Assembly (NCBI GenBank): GCA_944320285.1
Contig: CALUGX010000009.1
Span: 1-46,656, forward strand
Direction of reading: 5' to 3'
DNA from: an uncultured Prevotella sp.
Lineage (GTDB): Bacteria; Bacteroidota; Bacteroidia; Bacteroidales; Bacteroidaceae
Length of the DNA stretch: 46,656 nucleotides
The notes below the pieces were generated by a model that worked only from the letters and a program-made list of their open reading frames with translations, was not told the DNA's origin and did no database searches. This document shows positions 1 through 6,677 of the stretch, in pieces. The translations under genes were made by a program, and so were the position numbers. Every line of letters begins with the position of its first letter. The first letter of the stretch is position 1.

Positions 1-1039
1 GCACGAGGACATGATAAGAGTGCAGGACGAGGGCAGACTGGACGAATGGTGCGATGACAACCTGCAATGGCTGCACCACACATTCGGAAAGGAGAACACC
101 GTATCGGCAGTGCTGCACATGGACGAGCACACGCCGCACATCCATGCCACGGTCGTGCCGATAGTGACGGGAGAGCGCAGGAAAGCAAGGAGGAAGCAGG
201 CGGAGGGCAAACGCACCTACCGCAAGAAAGCCAACGCTGTCCGCCTGTGCGCCGATGACCTCATGAGCCGTGAAAGGCTTGTCGCCTACCACGACAGCTA
301 CGCCGCAGCGATGGCGAAGTACGGCTTGCAGCGTGGTGTCCGTGGTTCTGAAGCACGGCATACCACCACCGCCCAATACTACCGTGACCTGAAACGGCAG
401 ACGGGAGAGCTTGAAGCCAATGTAAAGCAGTTGCAGACCGAACAGAAACAAGCGGAACGGCAGCTTGACGAAGTGCGGAAGGGAATCAGGTCGGAGAAGC
501 TGGAAGCCGCCAAGAACGAAGCGAAAACGGCACTCATGGCAAAGGTCGGTTCTCTTTTGGGTAGCAATAAGTTGAAAGAGGAAAGGGAAGGATTACAGCA
601 ACGTATATCTGTGCTTGAAAGTCAGAACGAAGAATTGATGCAGCATATCAAGACAATGGAACTTGAACATAGAGAAGAACGCACAAAGTTCAACGAGTAT
701 ATAGACAAGATACAGCGGTACTTCCCTTACGTGGAGAAGTTGTTGCCATTGATTGACTTCTGCCGAAACACCTTGAAATTTTCTGAAAGGGTAATCCAAG
801 AGTTGTGCAAGTTGAAGAAAGTAAGGTTGAAAGGTGATTTCTATTCTCCTGAGTTTAATCAAAAGTTCCGTGATGAAAATGCGGCTTTCTCATTTGAAGA
901 GGACAAGAACAGGAAAGGACACTACCACATATGCGTAAATGATATACCACTTGTGCAATGGTTCAGGCAGAAAGCAAATGAATGGAGAAACGGTTTGGGG
1001 ATTACTCCTGCAAAGCAGGATAAAGAGCTGAAAATATAG
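1..1039 (+). CDS. MobV-family (Mob/Pre) mobilisation relaxase, 5'-truncated by window edge
   Basis: Relaxases of this family nick DNA at oriT and start conjugative mobilisation of plasmids or integrated elements. The reading frame is already open at the window edge, so the N-terminus lies outside. The visible part begins just before the family's metal-binding signature, seen as HMDEHTPHIH (residues 37-46 from the first ATG at 11), then a basic RRKARRKQ stretch and YYRDLKRQ. From about residue 130 to 230 the protein is predicted coiled coil (Glu/Lys/Gln-rich), usual for the MobV C-terminal half. Base composition changes inside the gene: up to about 540 it is GC-rich, afterwards clearly AT-richer, suggesting a mosaic. 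The gene marks the left part of the window as mobile DNA. The metal motif makes the family call secure; which element it belongs to cannot be told from here. Confidence 0.9.
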   Translation, partial: HEDMIRVQDEGRLDEWCDDNLQWLHHTFGKENTVSAVLHMDEHTPHIHATVVPIVTGERRKARRKQAEGKRTYRKKANAVRLCADDLMSRERLVAYHDSYAAAMAKYGLQRGVRGSEARHTTTAQYYRDLKRQTGELEANVKQLQTEQKQAERQLDEVRKGIRSEKLEAAKNEAKTALMAKVGSLLGSNKLKEEREGLQQRISVLESQNEELMQHIKTMELEHREERTKFNEYIDKIQRYFPYVEKLLPLIDFCRNTLKFSERVIQELCKLKKVRLKGDFYSPEFNQKFRDENAAFSFEEDKNRKGHYHICVNDIPLVQWFRQKANEWRNGLGITPAKQDKELKI

Positions 1040-1083
1040 GATGTACTCAAAAATCTATTCCAAAAGCAAATAAAAGTATTAGA

Positions 1084-1115
1084 AGATAGGAGATTACCGA
1101 AAAAATCCCCTATCT
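1084..1115 (+). terminator. hairpin downstream of the mob gene, terminator-like
   Basis: Arms 1084-1095 and 1104-1115 are complementary over 12 positions with one A/C mismatch, with an 8-nt loop. The following tttg is only weakly T-rich. It lies 45 bases after the mob stop codon, so it may end that transcript. Confidence 0.45.
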
Positions 1116-1184
1116 TTGTAATTGGATTGAGGCAACTCTCTCCGAAACATACGACAAAAAGAAGAAGCGGTATGCTTATCTTGT

Positions 1185-1302
1185 AAGTTGGAAACGTAGG
1201 AAATTTCGGACTTGGTACAAGAGATGGCATAGTGGTTCTCACGCTATAGCGTGGGCTGCTATTATCATATCTGTGCCAAAGGTTTCCTACGACCTCCAAC
1301 TT
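1185..1302. repeat. nested imperfect inverted repeat with a central 14-bp perfect palindrome
   Basis: The spacer between mob and the cargo operon holds outer arms 1185-1203 (AAGTTGGA..CGTAGGAAA) and 1283-1302 (TTTCCTACG..TCCAACTT), pairing 8 + 9 bp around a small bulge. The centre contains CACGCTATAGCGTG (1240-1253), a perfect palindrome. No ORF in this stretch looks real. It could be a recombination or transfer site of the mobile element, or a structured 5' leader for the downstream operon. The repeat is directly visible; its role is not known. Confidence 0.6.
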
Positions 1303-1387
1303 AGACGTGGTAGCATTGCAGTTCCACGCTCTTGCATTTTATAACCGCCTGTAAAGGGACTGACAGGCATTGAATAGGACAACATAT

Positions 1388-2068
1388 ATGGAACAACAAT
1401 TTTGTCAAAGTTGCGGTATGCCCCTGACTGATGAGAACAGAGGAACTAATGCCGATGGAAGCTGTAGCGAGGATTATTGCGCTTATTGCTACAAAAACGG
1501 AGAGTTCACCCAAGAGTTCACAATGAGCCAGATGATAGAGTTCTGTCTGCAATTCTTAGACCAATGGAATGTGCAGACGGAGTGTAAGTTGACTCCCATA
1601 CAAGCGAAAGAACAAATGCTCCAACACTTTCCGCACCTAAAACGGTGGAAAGTGAACGATGAACGGACATTGACGGAAAAAGCAACGCATTTACTTTCCC
1701 AATGCGAGAACGTGACCGTTGCTTCCATTGATACCAACGGTTATCCTCGTCCTGTGCAAATGTCCAAGATAAGTGCAGAAGGTTTCCATGATGTTTGGAT
1801 GGCGACAAGTGCAGATTCCGTAAAAGTAAATGATTTTAAGACAAACAACAAGGCTGGTCTTTGTTACGACCATTACGGGGATGGCGTTGCCCTACGTGGC
1901 ACGGTAGAGATTATCATGGATGATTCCATCCGCAAGGATATGTGGCAGGACTGGTTCATTTATCATTTCCCCGGCGGACCGAGCGACCCGAATTATGTAC
2001 TTCTGCATTTCATTGGCACGGAAGCTACCTTTTGGATAAATGGCGAATTTTCTCACTCCAACATCTGA
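1388..2068 (+). CDS. zinc-ribbon plus pyridoxamine 5'-phosphate oxidase-like (flavin-binding split-barrel) protein
   Basis: The N-terminus carries a four-cysteine zinc-ribbon pattern (CQSCGMPL near residue 6, then DYCAYC near 29). The second half (about residue 110 onwards, ENVTVASIDTNGYPRPVQMS) resembles the pyridoxamine-phosphate-oxidase-like, general-stress-protein-26 type split barrel that binds FMN or a related cofactor. The ATG at 1388 is preferred to an in-frame TTG at 1370: it has AGGA nine bases upstream and puts the zinc ribbon at the very start. The stop codon overlaps the next start as TGATG, so the two are translationally coupled. It is the first gene of a four-gene cargo operon of the mobile element. 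A role in redox or stress defence is plausible for the family; the substrate is unknown. Confidence 0.75.
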   Translation: MEQQFCQSCGMPLTDENRGTNADGSCSEDYCAYCYKNGEFTQEFTMSQMIEFCLQFLDQWNVQTECKLTPIQAKEQMLQHFPHLKRWKVNDERTLTEKATHLLSQCENVTVASIDTNGYPRPVQMSKISAEGFHDVWMATSADSVKVNDFKTNNKAGLCYDHYGDGVALRGTVEIIMDDSIRKDMWQDWFIYHFPGGPSDPNYVLLHFIGTEATFWINGEFSHSNI

Positions 2069-2418
2069 TGTTTATGAAAGCTATCGTATCTGACACGCAA
2101 AACATAGCCGCTTGCGGTCTTTATTGCGGAGCCTGCCATAAGTTCTTGGTAGGAAAATGTCCCGGATGTAAACAGAATGAAAAGGCAACTTGGTGTAAAA
2201 TCCGCTCATGTTGCCAAGAAAACAAGTTCAAGACTTGTGCAGAATGCCCGCATGATGTCAGGGAATGCAAGTTGTTTTCCAATTGGATAGGCAAGGTGTT
2301 CGCATTCCTGTTTAATTCCGACCGTGCCGCTTGTATTCGCTATATCAAAGAACAAGGCGAACAAGCTTTCGCCGAAGAGATGACCAAACGTAAATGTCAA
2401 ACTATTAAAAGAAAATAA
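2068..2418 (+). CDS. DUF3795-family cysteine-rich protein
   Basis: A protein of about 116 aa with a dense cysteine pattern: CGLYCGAC, CPGC, WCKIRSCC, CAEC and later C residues, typical of DUF3795 proteins, which probably bind zinc or an Fe-S cluster; no activity is established. The start at 2068 overlaps the upstream stop by one base (TGATG). A second ATG six bases on (2074) would lose only two residues. Two bases separate its stop from the next gene. DUF3795 proteins often occur beside small redox or stress genes in Bacteroidota and Firmicutes, which agrees with this context. Confidence 0.75.
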   Translation: MFMKAIVSDTQNIAACGLYCGACHKFLVGKCPGCKQNEKATWCKIRSCCQENKFKTCAECPHDVRECKLFSNWIGKVFAFLFNSDRAACIRYIKEQGEQAFAEEMTKRKCQTIKRK

Positions 2419-2420
2419 AT

Positions 2421-3044
2421 ATGAAGAACGAGGTATTATATCTGTTGTTAAACAATTATGCCGACCATGAGCCTGTGTTCTTGGCATCGGCTATTGCTTG
2501 TGACGAACGCTGTATAAAAGAGAATCCCAAATACATGAACAAAGTCGTAGCCCCTACATTGGATGCTGTGCGCTCATGCAGTGGTTTTCATACTTTACCC
2601 GACTATTCTTTTGATACGATGCCCAATGATTATGCCGCATTGGTGTTAATTGGAGGTTTCGGCTGGCTCGATGAAAAAGAAGCGGATAAAGTCGTGCCTA
2701 TTGTCCGCCGTGCCATAGAGAAAGGAATTATTGTAGGAGCTATTTGCAATGCGGCTTCTTTCCTTGCCAAACACGGTTTCTTGAATGATATTAAACATAC
2801 GGGAAACGGCTTGCAACAGCTACAATTATGGGGAGGAGACAATTATACCAATAAGACTGGTTATATGAACGAACAAGCCGTATCCGACAATCGTATCGTA
2901 ACGGCAAACGGCACTGGTTATTTGGAATTTGCCAAAGAATTATTGTTGTTGCTGGAGAATGATACCCCTGAACAGATTGACATATTCTACCGCCTCAACA
3001 AAGTGGGATTTGTGGCCATGATGCAGGAAATGCAACAAAAATAA
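2421..3044 (+). CDS. DJ-1/PfpI (class I glutamine amidotransferase-like) family protein
   Basis: This 207-aa protein has the DJ-1/PfpI layout: MKNEVLYLLLNNYADHE at the start, a central LVLIGGFGWLDE strand-turn, and the nucleophile elbow VGAICNAASFLAKHG (Cys at about residue 109). Family members act as proteases, glyoxalases, chaperones or amidases, and the exact activity here cannot be read from sequence. It resembles the YdeA-like branch with HTGNGLQQLQ after the elbow. It is third in the cargo operon, two bases after the DUF3795 gene. Confidence 0.8.
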   Translation: MKNEVLYLLLNNYADHEPVFLASAIACDERCIKENPKYMNKVVAPTLDAVRSCSGFHTLPDYSFDTMPNDYAALVLIGGFGWLDEKEADKVVPIVRRAIEKGIIVGAICNAASFLAKHGFLNDIKHTGNGLQQLQLWGGDNYTNKTGYMNEQAVSDNRIVTANGTGYLEFAKELLLLLENDTPEQIDIFYRLNKVGFVAMMQEMQQK

Positions 3045-3059
3045 CAAGAATTCAAAAAA

Positions 3060-3488
3060 ATGGAACTATCTGATTGGTTTAATGGATTTCAGAATGGCAT
3101 AGCTCGACTCTCATCGAAGCAACGGGCTGCTTTCTTTTCGGAGTGTGGCAAGAATTGTGTAAATGGTAGTACGCTTTCCATTTACAGAAAGCTCTACGAA
3201 GATGCCAATGGAGATATGGATGTTTTCTTTCAGATGGCAAATGAATTGCCGGGAGTAAAAGGTGAAGTTGCAGAAAAAGGTCATGTCTATTATCTTACTT
3301 TTTTGGAATGTACCTGCCACTTATGCAAGAAAGGTTATGTCACCACGCCTTTACTCTGTGAATGCTCCCGTCAGAGTGTCATTTATTCCATGCAAAACCT
3401 TTGGAGAGAACAGAAATTTAATATCACGCTCTGCCATTCCATCTTGCAAGGTAAAAGAGACTGTAAAATAAAGATAGAAGTGATATAG
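3060..3488 (+). CDS. small cysteine-rich protein of unknown function, last gene of the cargo operon
   Basis: A 142-aa protein starting MELSDWFNGFQNGIARL. The C-terminal half has paired cysteines (FLECTCHLCKKGYV, LLCECSRQS), suggesting metal binding. It recalls the DUF6144-type proteins that accompany DUF3795 genes, but I cannot confirm the family by eye. It starts 15 bases after the DJ-1/PfpI gene and is followed by a very strong terminator, so it closes the operon. No signal peptide or membrane segment is visible. Confidence 0.6.
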   Translation: MELSDWFNGFQNGIARLSSKQRAAFFSECGKNCVNGSTLSIYRKLYEDANGDMDVFFQMANELPGVKGEVAEKGHVYYLTFLECTCHLCKKGYVTTPLLCECSRQSVIYSMQNLWREQKFNITLCHSILQGKRDCKIKIEVI

Positions 3489-3525
3489 GGCACATCATCT
3501 TTTCAATTGAATAAAACAACGTAAG

Positions 3526-3564
3526 CAGGCAAAAAGAAAAATAAAACCATTTTCTTTTTGCCTG
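3526..3564 (+). terminator. strong intrinsic terminator at the end of the mobile-element cargo operon
   Basis: Arms 3526-3540 and 3550-3564 (CAGGCAAAAAGAAAA and its exact complement) give a perfect 15-bp stem with a 9-nt loop, followed by TTATATTT. It ends the cargo operon only about 10 bases before the presumed element/chromosome junction. Confidence 0.8.
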
Positions 3565-3574
3565 TTATATTTCG

Positions 3575-3646
3575 CTATATTTGCTGGGCCGCAACGTCGG
3601 CAAAGCACGCCGTGAACAACATCATCAAGAAAAACAACTTACGCAT
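3575..3646 (-). pseudogene. remnant of a secreted-protein gene: signal peptide only, cut by the mobile element
   Basis: Reading leftwards from ATG at 3646, 23 codons encode a classical signal peptide (MRKLFFLMMLF, then TACFADVAA, then QQI) before a stop at 3577-3575. The stop lies in AT-rich DNA that seems to belong to the element end. Its start is only five bases after the stop of the next broken gene (3652-4705), whose signal peptide also ends in DVAAQ, so the two were tandem paralogues. The simplest reading is that the mobile element integrated just after codon 22 or 23 and removed the rest. An imperfect direct repeat, TATATTTCGC then TATATTTGC (3566-3584), covers the junction. Confidence 0.6.
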
Positions 3647-3651
3647 ACCCG

Positions 3652-4705
3652 TCACTTTACGTTAAACTTAACCCCCACGGCACTGCCGTTGACACTTATC
3701 GACAAAACATATTCGCCGCGGCGCAAATCAGAACACACGATGTCGGCAGTGTGCCCGCCAACCGATTGGCGGCAGCTTTCCACATATTTATATATAATGC
3801 CAAAACATCGGATACCGAAAGGGACACGTCGGCGTCATCCGTCAGCTCATATTCCACAGCCAAACGGCCTTCGGCAAACGACACGTCATAATCGGCCAAA
3901 ACGCCGCCGGGAAGTCGTCCGCCCTCCACGTCGGGTTCAATGTTTTCCGAGGCCTTTTCATAAACGGCGGCGTTGTCTTCGGCTGTCATCAAGTATGCCG
4001 CCGAACGCCCGGCGACACGGGCCGGGCCGTCATACGTCGCACGTATGACGAGCGTAAGCAGGGGGTAACGGCTGCCGCCGACATACCAGTCATGGCGCGT
4101 TTCCACTTCAGTAAGCGGCTTAACGCCGTCGAGAACCGAAGAGTCGGGCGACATACGTATGTCGGCACGCCGCGTAGTCGTAACGCGCAAGGCATCGCCG
4201 AACGCCACACCGCCCGGCAAAACGAGACGTCCCCAACCGTCGGCTACGGCCTTTACGTCGCCAACCGCCTTGACATACCGGTTGTCGCAATAGACGCCGT
4301 GACATTCAAAAGGCGCGCGCAAAGAATCGCCGTATGCAAAAGGGTACGCCAAGCATATCGCCTGACGGCTGAACTCCAGCTTTTTCAACCTGTCTTCCCC
4401 CCCGTAAACATATAAGGCGTTTCCGACAACGGCCAAATACGAGACCGCATTGTCCTCTATCCGCATAATGCTGTCCGATGTTTCGCCGTAATAGCCGACA
4501 TGGTGCTTATCGCCAAGAACCTTTGCACCGCTGAAATCCCAGACGGCATTCTTGCCCTCAGCACCTGCGGTTGACATTGCAACGCCGGACATCACAACAT
4601 CGTCTGACGGCAGGGGAAGGTTTCTCTCCACCGTCAACACGGTTTGGCGGCAACATCTGAAAAGCCCAGAACACAAAGTGACAAAATAGCAAATATCGTT
4701 TTCAT
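3652..4705 (-). pseudogene. secreted protein of unknown function broken by two single-base deletions
   Basis: The signal peptide (MKTIFAILSLCVLGF, then SDVAA) starts at 4705, but its frame stops after 23 codons. The body of the protein (from about TVLTVERNLPLPSDD) is in a second frame, and the C-terminus (CRQSVGGHTAD ... SVNGSAVGVKFNVK, stop at 3652) is in a third. Restoring one base in the GG run at 4646-4647 and one in the CC run at 3800-3801 gives a single 351-aa ORF, with AAQ at the signal cleavage site. The total length then divides exactly by three, which supports this reconstruction. The C-terminal strand (GEYVLSISVNGSAV) resembles the ends of many secreted Bacteroidota proteins. Function unknown. 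Both lesions are losses from short G/C runs, so sequencing error is possible. Confidence 0.7.
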
Positions 4706-4742
4706 GGCCACGGTACAAAGTAGTCTATTTATCTCACTGATC

Positions 4743-4800
4743 CAAACTTTTACAAGATAGTATCTTGTCCCTCGCTTTTTTGAACGAGGTAAAAGTTTTG
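4743..4800 (-). promoter_or_regulatory. structured 5' leader (possible three-way junction) of the broken secreted-protein gene
   Basis: Outer arms 4744-4753 and 4789-4798 pair over 10 bp. Between them sit a palindrome ACAAGATA-G-TATCTTGT (4752-4768) and a hairpin CCTCG (4770-4774)/CGAGG (4785-4789). These can fold as a three-branched RNA in the transcript that begins at the promoter near 4815, or the palindrome may be a protein-binding site. No known riboswitch was recognised. Confidence 0.4.
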
Positions 4801-4814
4801 ACGTATTATTTTGG

Positions 4815-4823
4815 CAAATATAA
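4815..4823 (-). promoter_or_regulatory. putative -7 promoter element for the broken secreted-protein gene
   Basis: On the minus strand this reads TATATTTGC, matching the Bacteroidota TAnnTTTG box. It would give a 5' leader of about 100 bases before the ATG at 4705, containing the structured element at 4743-4800. No clean -33 TTTG is seen. Confidence 0.45.
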
Positions 4824-4902
4824 CAAACATATACATATAATGCAAGTTTTTAAGATAAAATCTAACAAAAAAACATCGCATTTTTAATGAATACTCACAA
4901 AA

Positions 4903-5352
4903 TATCATTTTGCAAGCAAATCAAAGTATTTCATGACATACTGATTTTCATTTTAACATTATAAATGCCATAAAAATAAATATGCCGCATTTGGGGCGAA
5001 AATAACGGCATTTTTCGTGTGCAATCATAAAACATTGACATACAACACCTTACGAATAATATTATAAAACTGCGCAAAAAATAAGGTTTTTTAATATTTT
5101 TTAAACCGTTATCTTTTCAAAAGATAACGGTTATTTTTTGTTTTAACAACTGTTATCTTTGGTTTTACGAGTAGTAAAAAGTCGGGCGAAACCGCCAATC
5201 AGAGCGCAAAAAGCATCCTTTTACAGCATAAAAGTACATCTCTTGTTATGCAAAAGGTATCAAACGGCACGCCAAGACAGCCCAAAGACACACTTAAAAA
5301 GTCTATTTTAACGATTTTAGTTGACATTTTTCAAATGACATTTTGTTATCAA
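4903..5352. repeat. dispersed intergenic repeat, copy 1 (about 450 bp)
   Basis: This noncoding stretch aligns along its length with 16419-16865 in the same orientation. Nearly identical blocks are the first 65 bases (CATTTTGCAAG .. TTTCATTTTAACATTATAAATGC), the central GACATACAACA block and the last 30 bases (TTGACATTTT .. CAAATGACATTTTGTTATCAA). The middle is diverged. Both copies sit in long spacers upstream of a plus-strand gene or operon. Apart from the repeat, its internal hairpin and the leader upstream of 4903, I see nothing else between 4706 and 5550. Confidence 0.75.
5104..5132. terminator. perfect hairpin inside repeat copy 1, bidirectional terminator-like
   Basis: AACCGTTATCTTTT pairs exactly with AAAAGATAACGGTT around one central base, followed by ATTTTTTG on the plus strand and preceded by A/T-rich DNA on the other side. 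Part of the arm recurs at 5151-5160 (TGTTATCTTT). It is absent from repeat copy 2, so it is a later insertion or a variable part. Confidence 0.5.
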
Positions 5353-5551
5353 AACCAGCGCTTTGGTAACAAAACGCCGCCGCTCATCAATAAGTTTACC
5401 TGTTTAAGCAAAGAGTGAGGAATGAAAAGTGAAATAGTAAGACAAATGAACGGTTAAGCATTTGCCGGTTAACTTTGCCGACTGAAACGAGGCTAACTCA
5501 GGTTGATATAATACAAAAAAGCTACAAAAAGTAAATTTTACGGTAAAAATT

Positions 5552-5582
5552 TTGCTCGTTACGAACAAAATCGTTACTTTTG
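5552..5582 (+). promoter_or_regulatory. promoter of the aromatic amino-acid operon
   Basis: TTTG/TTG at 5551-5554 and TACTTTTG at 5575-5582 are separated by 20 bases, matching the Bacteroidota -33/-7 consensus. Transcription would start near 5589, about 23 bases before the leader-peptide ATG. Confidence 0.7.
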
Positions 5583-5611
5583 CAGCGAAACAATAAATTA
5601 ATGTGACATAT

Positions 5612-5689
5612 ATGGTTAGGCAATACGCATCTTTCTTTTACTTTTATTTTTACTTTGCAAGGCATTGCGAAGCGGGAAGTTGCGTGTGA
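5612..5689 (+). CDS. Phe/Tyr-rich leader peptide of an attenuator (25 aa)
   Basis: The short ORF reads MVRQYAS, then FFYFYFYF (residues 8-15), then ARHCEAGSCV and a TGA at 5687-5689. Five Phe and four Tyr codons fall within eleven residues, eight of them consecutive. It lies about 23 bases after a good promoter and 115 bases before the prephenate dehydratase gene. The operon makes Phe and Tyr, so the peptide is a plausible sensor: a ribosome short of charged tRNA-Phe or tRNA-Tyr would stall within 5633-5656. This is a small ORF that gene finders normally miss. Its amino-acid content, position and linked RNA structures make the call strong, though expression is unproven. Confidence 0.85.
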   Translation: MVRQYASFFYFYFYFARHCEAGSCV

Positions 5690-5746
5690 ATTTCAACTTA
5701 TGACAGACTAATCTTGAAAGAAAAGATATAAACAATGTCCCGCTTC
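5669..5746 (+). promoter_or_regulatory. antiterminator pairing of the aromatic attenuator
   Basis: GAAGCGGGA (5669-5677), inside the last codons of the leader peptide, is exactly complementary to TCCCGCTTC (5738-5746), which forms most of the left arm of the terminator hairpin. Only one pairing can exist at a time. A ribosome stalled in the Phe/Tyr run leaves 5669-5677 free, so the antiterminator forms. A ribosome that reaches the stop at 5687 covers it, so the terminator forms. A small competing hairpin (AAGTTG 5677-5682 with CAACTT 5694-5699) could act as the protector stem. Confidence 0.75.
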
Positions 5747-5769
5747 ACCGAATAGTGAGGCGGGACATT
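5734..5769 (+). terminator. attenuator terminator hairpin before pheA
   Basis: Arms 5734-5748 and 5755-5769 form a 15-bp stem (AATGTCCCGC-T-TCAC with GTGA-G-GCGGGACATT, one T.G wobble) around a six-base loop. It is followed by TTCATTAAAG, so the U-tract is weak. It sits 35 bases upstream of the pheA start. The weak U-tract is the main caution. Confidence 0.75.
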
Positions 5770-5804
5770 TCATTAAAGACGAAAAGAAAAATAAAAACAC
5801 AGAG

Positions 5805-6677
5805 ATGAAAAGAGTAGCAATACAAGGGTCGATAGGATCGTTCCACGACATTGCGGCCCACCAGTATTTCAACGGTGAGCAAATACAGCTGATATGCTGC
5901 CAGACATTTGAACAAGTGTTTGAAAATATCAAGCGCGACCCTACCGTAGTAGGTATGCTGGCGATAGAGAACACTATTGCAGGCTCATTGCTGCACAATT
6001 ACGAGCTGCTACGCAATTCGGGAACGACCATCGTCGGCGAACACAAGCTGCACATAGAGCACAGTGTGTGTTGCCTGCCGGAAGACTCTTGGGAGACAAT
6101 AAAAGAAGTGCACTCACACCCGGTGGCGTTGATGCAGTGCCGCGGCTTCTTGGCCAACCATCCTGACATGAAAGCCGTTGAAGCAAGCGACACGGCGGGA
6201 GCGGCCAAAATGATAGCCGAGGGGAATTGCCGGGGGTGGGCGGCCATCTGCAACGCTTCGGCTGCGCGGCTTTACGGAATGAAGGTGCTTGAAGAGTCGA
6301 TAGAAGACAACAAGCACAACTTCACGAGGTTTCTCGTGGTGAGCAATCCGAACAAGGCAGACTTCTTGAGGCCGATAGAAAAAGCGGACAAAGCCAGTCT
6401 CGTGTTCTCGCTGCCCCACGAGGAAGGCAGCCTGTCACAGGTGTTGAGCATATTATATTTTTATAAAATCAACTTGACGAAAATACAATCATTGCCCATC
6501 ATTGGCCACGAATGGGAATATATGTTTTACGTAGACGTGACGTTTGACAACCTGACACGTTACCGCCAGAGCATCGACGCCATAATTCCGCTTACACGGG
6601 AACTTAAAGTGATAGGAGAATACAATGAATATGGAAAGCAAACACGGGGTGCGGATAAAGCCGGCGACGAGGCTTAA
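5805..6677 (+). CDS. pheA: prephenate dehydratase
   Basis: Converts prephenate to phenylpyruvate, the committed step to phenylalanine. The protein (290 aa) begins MKRVAIQGSIGSFHD, the normal N-terminus of the catalytic domain (about 1-180). It has the IENTIAGSL segment and the catalytic HNFTRF motif (T174-R175-F176). The C-terminal part (about 193-275) is an ACT domain containing the GSLSQVLSIL motif where Phe usually binds for feedback control. There is no fused chorismate mutase; that activity lies in the DAHP synthase gene of this operon. It follows a Phe/Tyr attenuator directly and overlaps the aminotransferase gene by 53 bases. Confidence 0.95.
   Translation: MKRVAIQGSIGSFHDIAAHQYFNGEQIQLICCQTFEQVFENIKRDPTVVGMLAIENTIAGSLLHNYELLRNSGTTIVGEHKLHIEHSVCCLPEDSWETIKEVHSHPVALMQCRGFLANHPDMKAVEASDTAGAAKMIAEGNCRGWAAICNASAARLYGMKVLEESIEDNKHNFTRFLVVSNPNKADFLRPIEKADKASLVFSLPHEEGSLSQVLSILYFYKINLTKIQSLPIIGHEWEYMFYVDVTFDNLTRYRQSIDAIIPLTRELKVIGEYNEYGKQTRGADKAGDEA

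Noticed and set aside
1370-1387. TTG start six codons upstream for the zinc-ribbon/PNPOx-like gene
   Set aside because: The ATG at 1388 has an AGGA site at suitable distance and places the zinc ribbon at the N-terminus; the extra six residues have no support.
3581-4048. Plus-strand ORF rich in Arg/Pro/His across the broken secreted-protein gene
   Set aside because: Its biased composition is an antisense effect of the GC-rich minus-strand gene; no start site or family features.
4903-5352. CRISPR array in the repeat-rich spacers
   Set aside because: The repeats are long and dispersed, with no regular short repeat-spacer pattern and no cas genes in the window.
5612-5770. T-box or other riboswitch upstream of pheA
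   Set aside because: No T-box sequence or known aptamer is visible; the Phe/Tyr codon run and the alternative hairpins are explained by ribosome-mediated attenuation.
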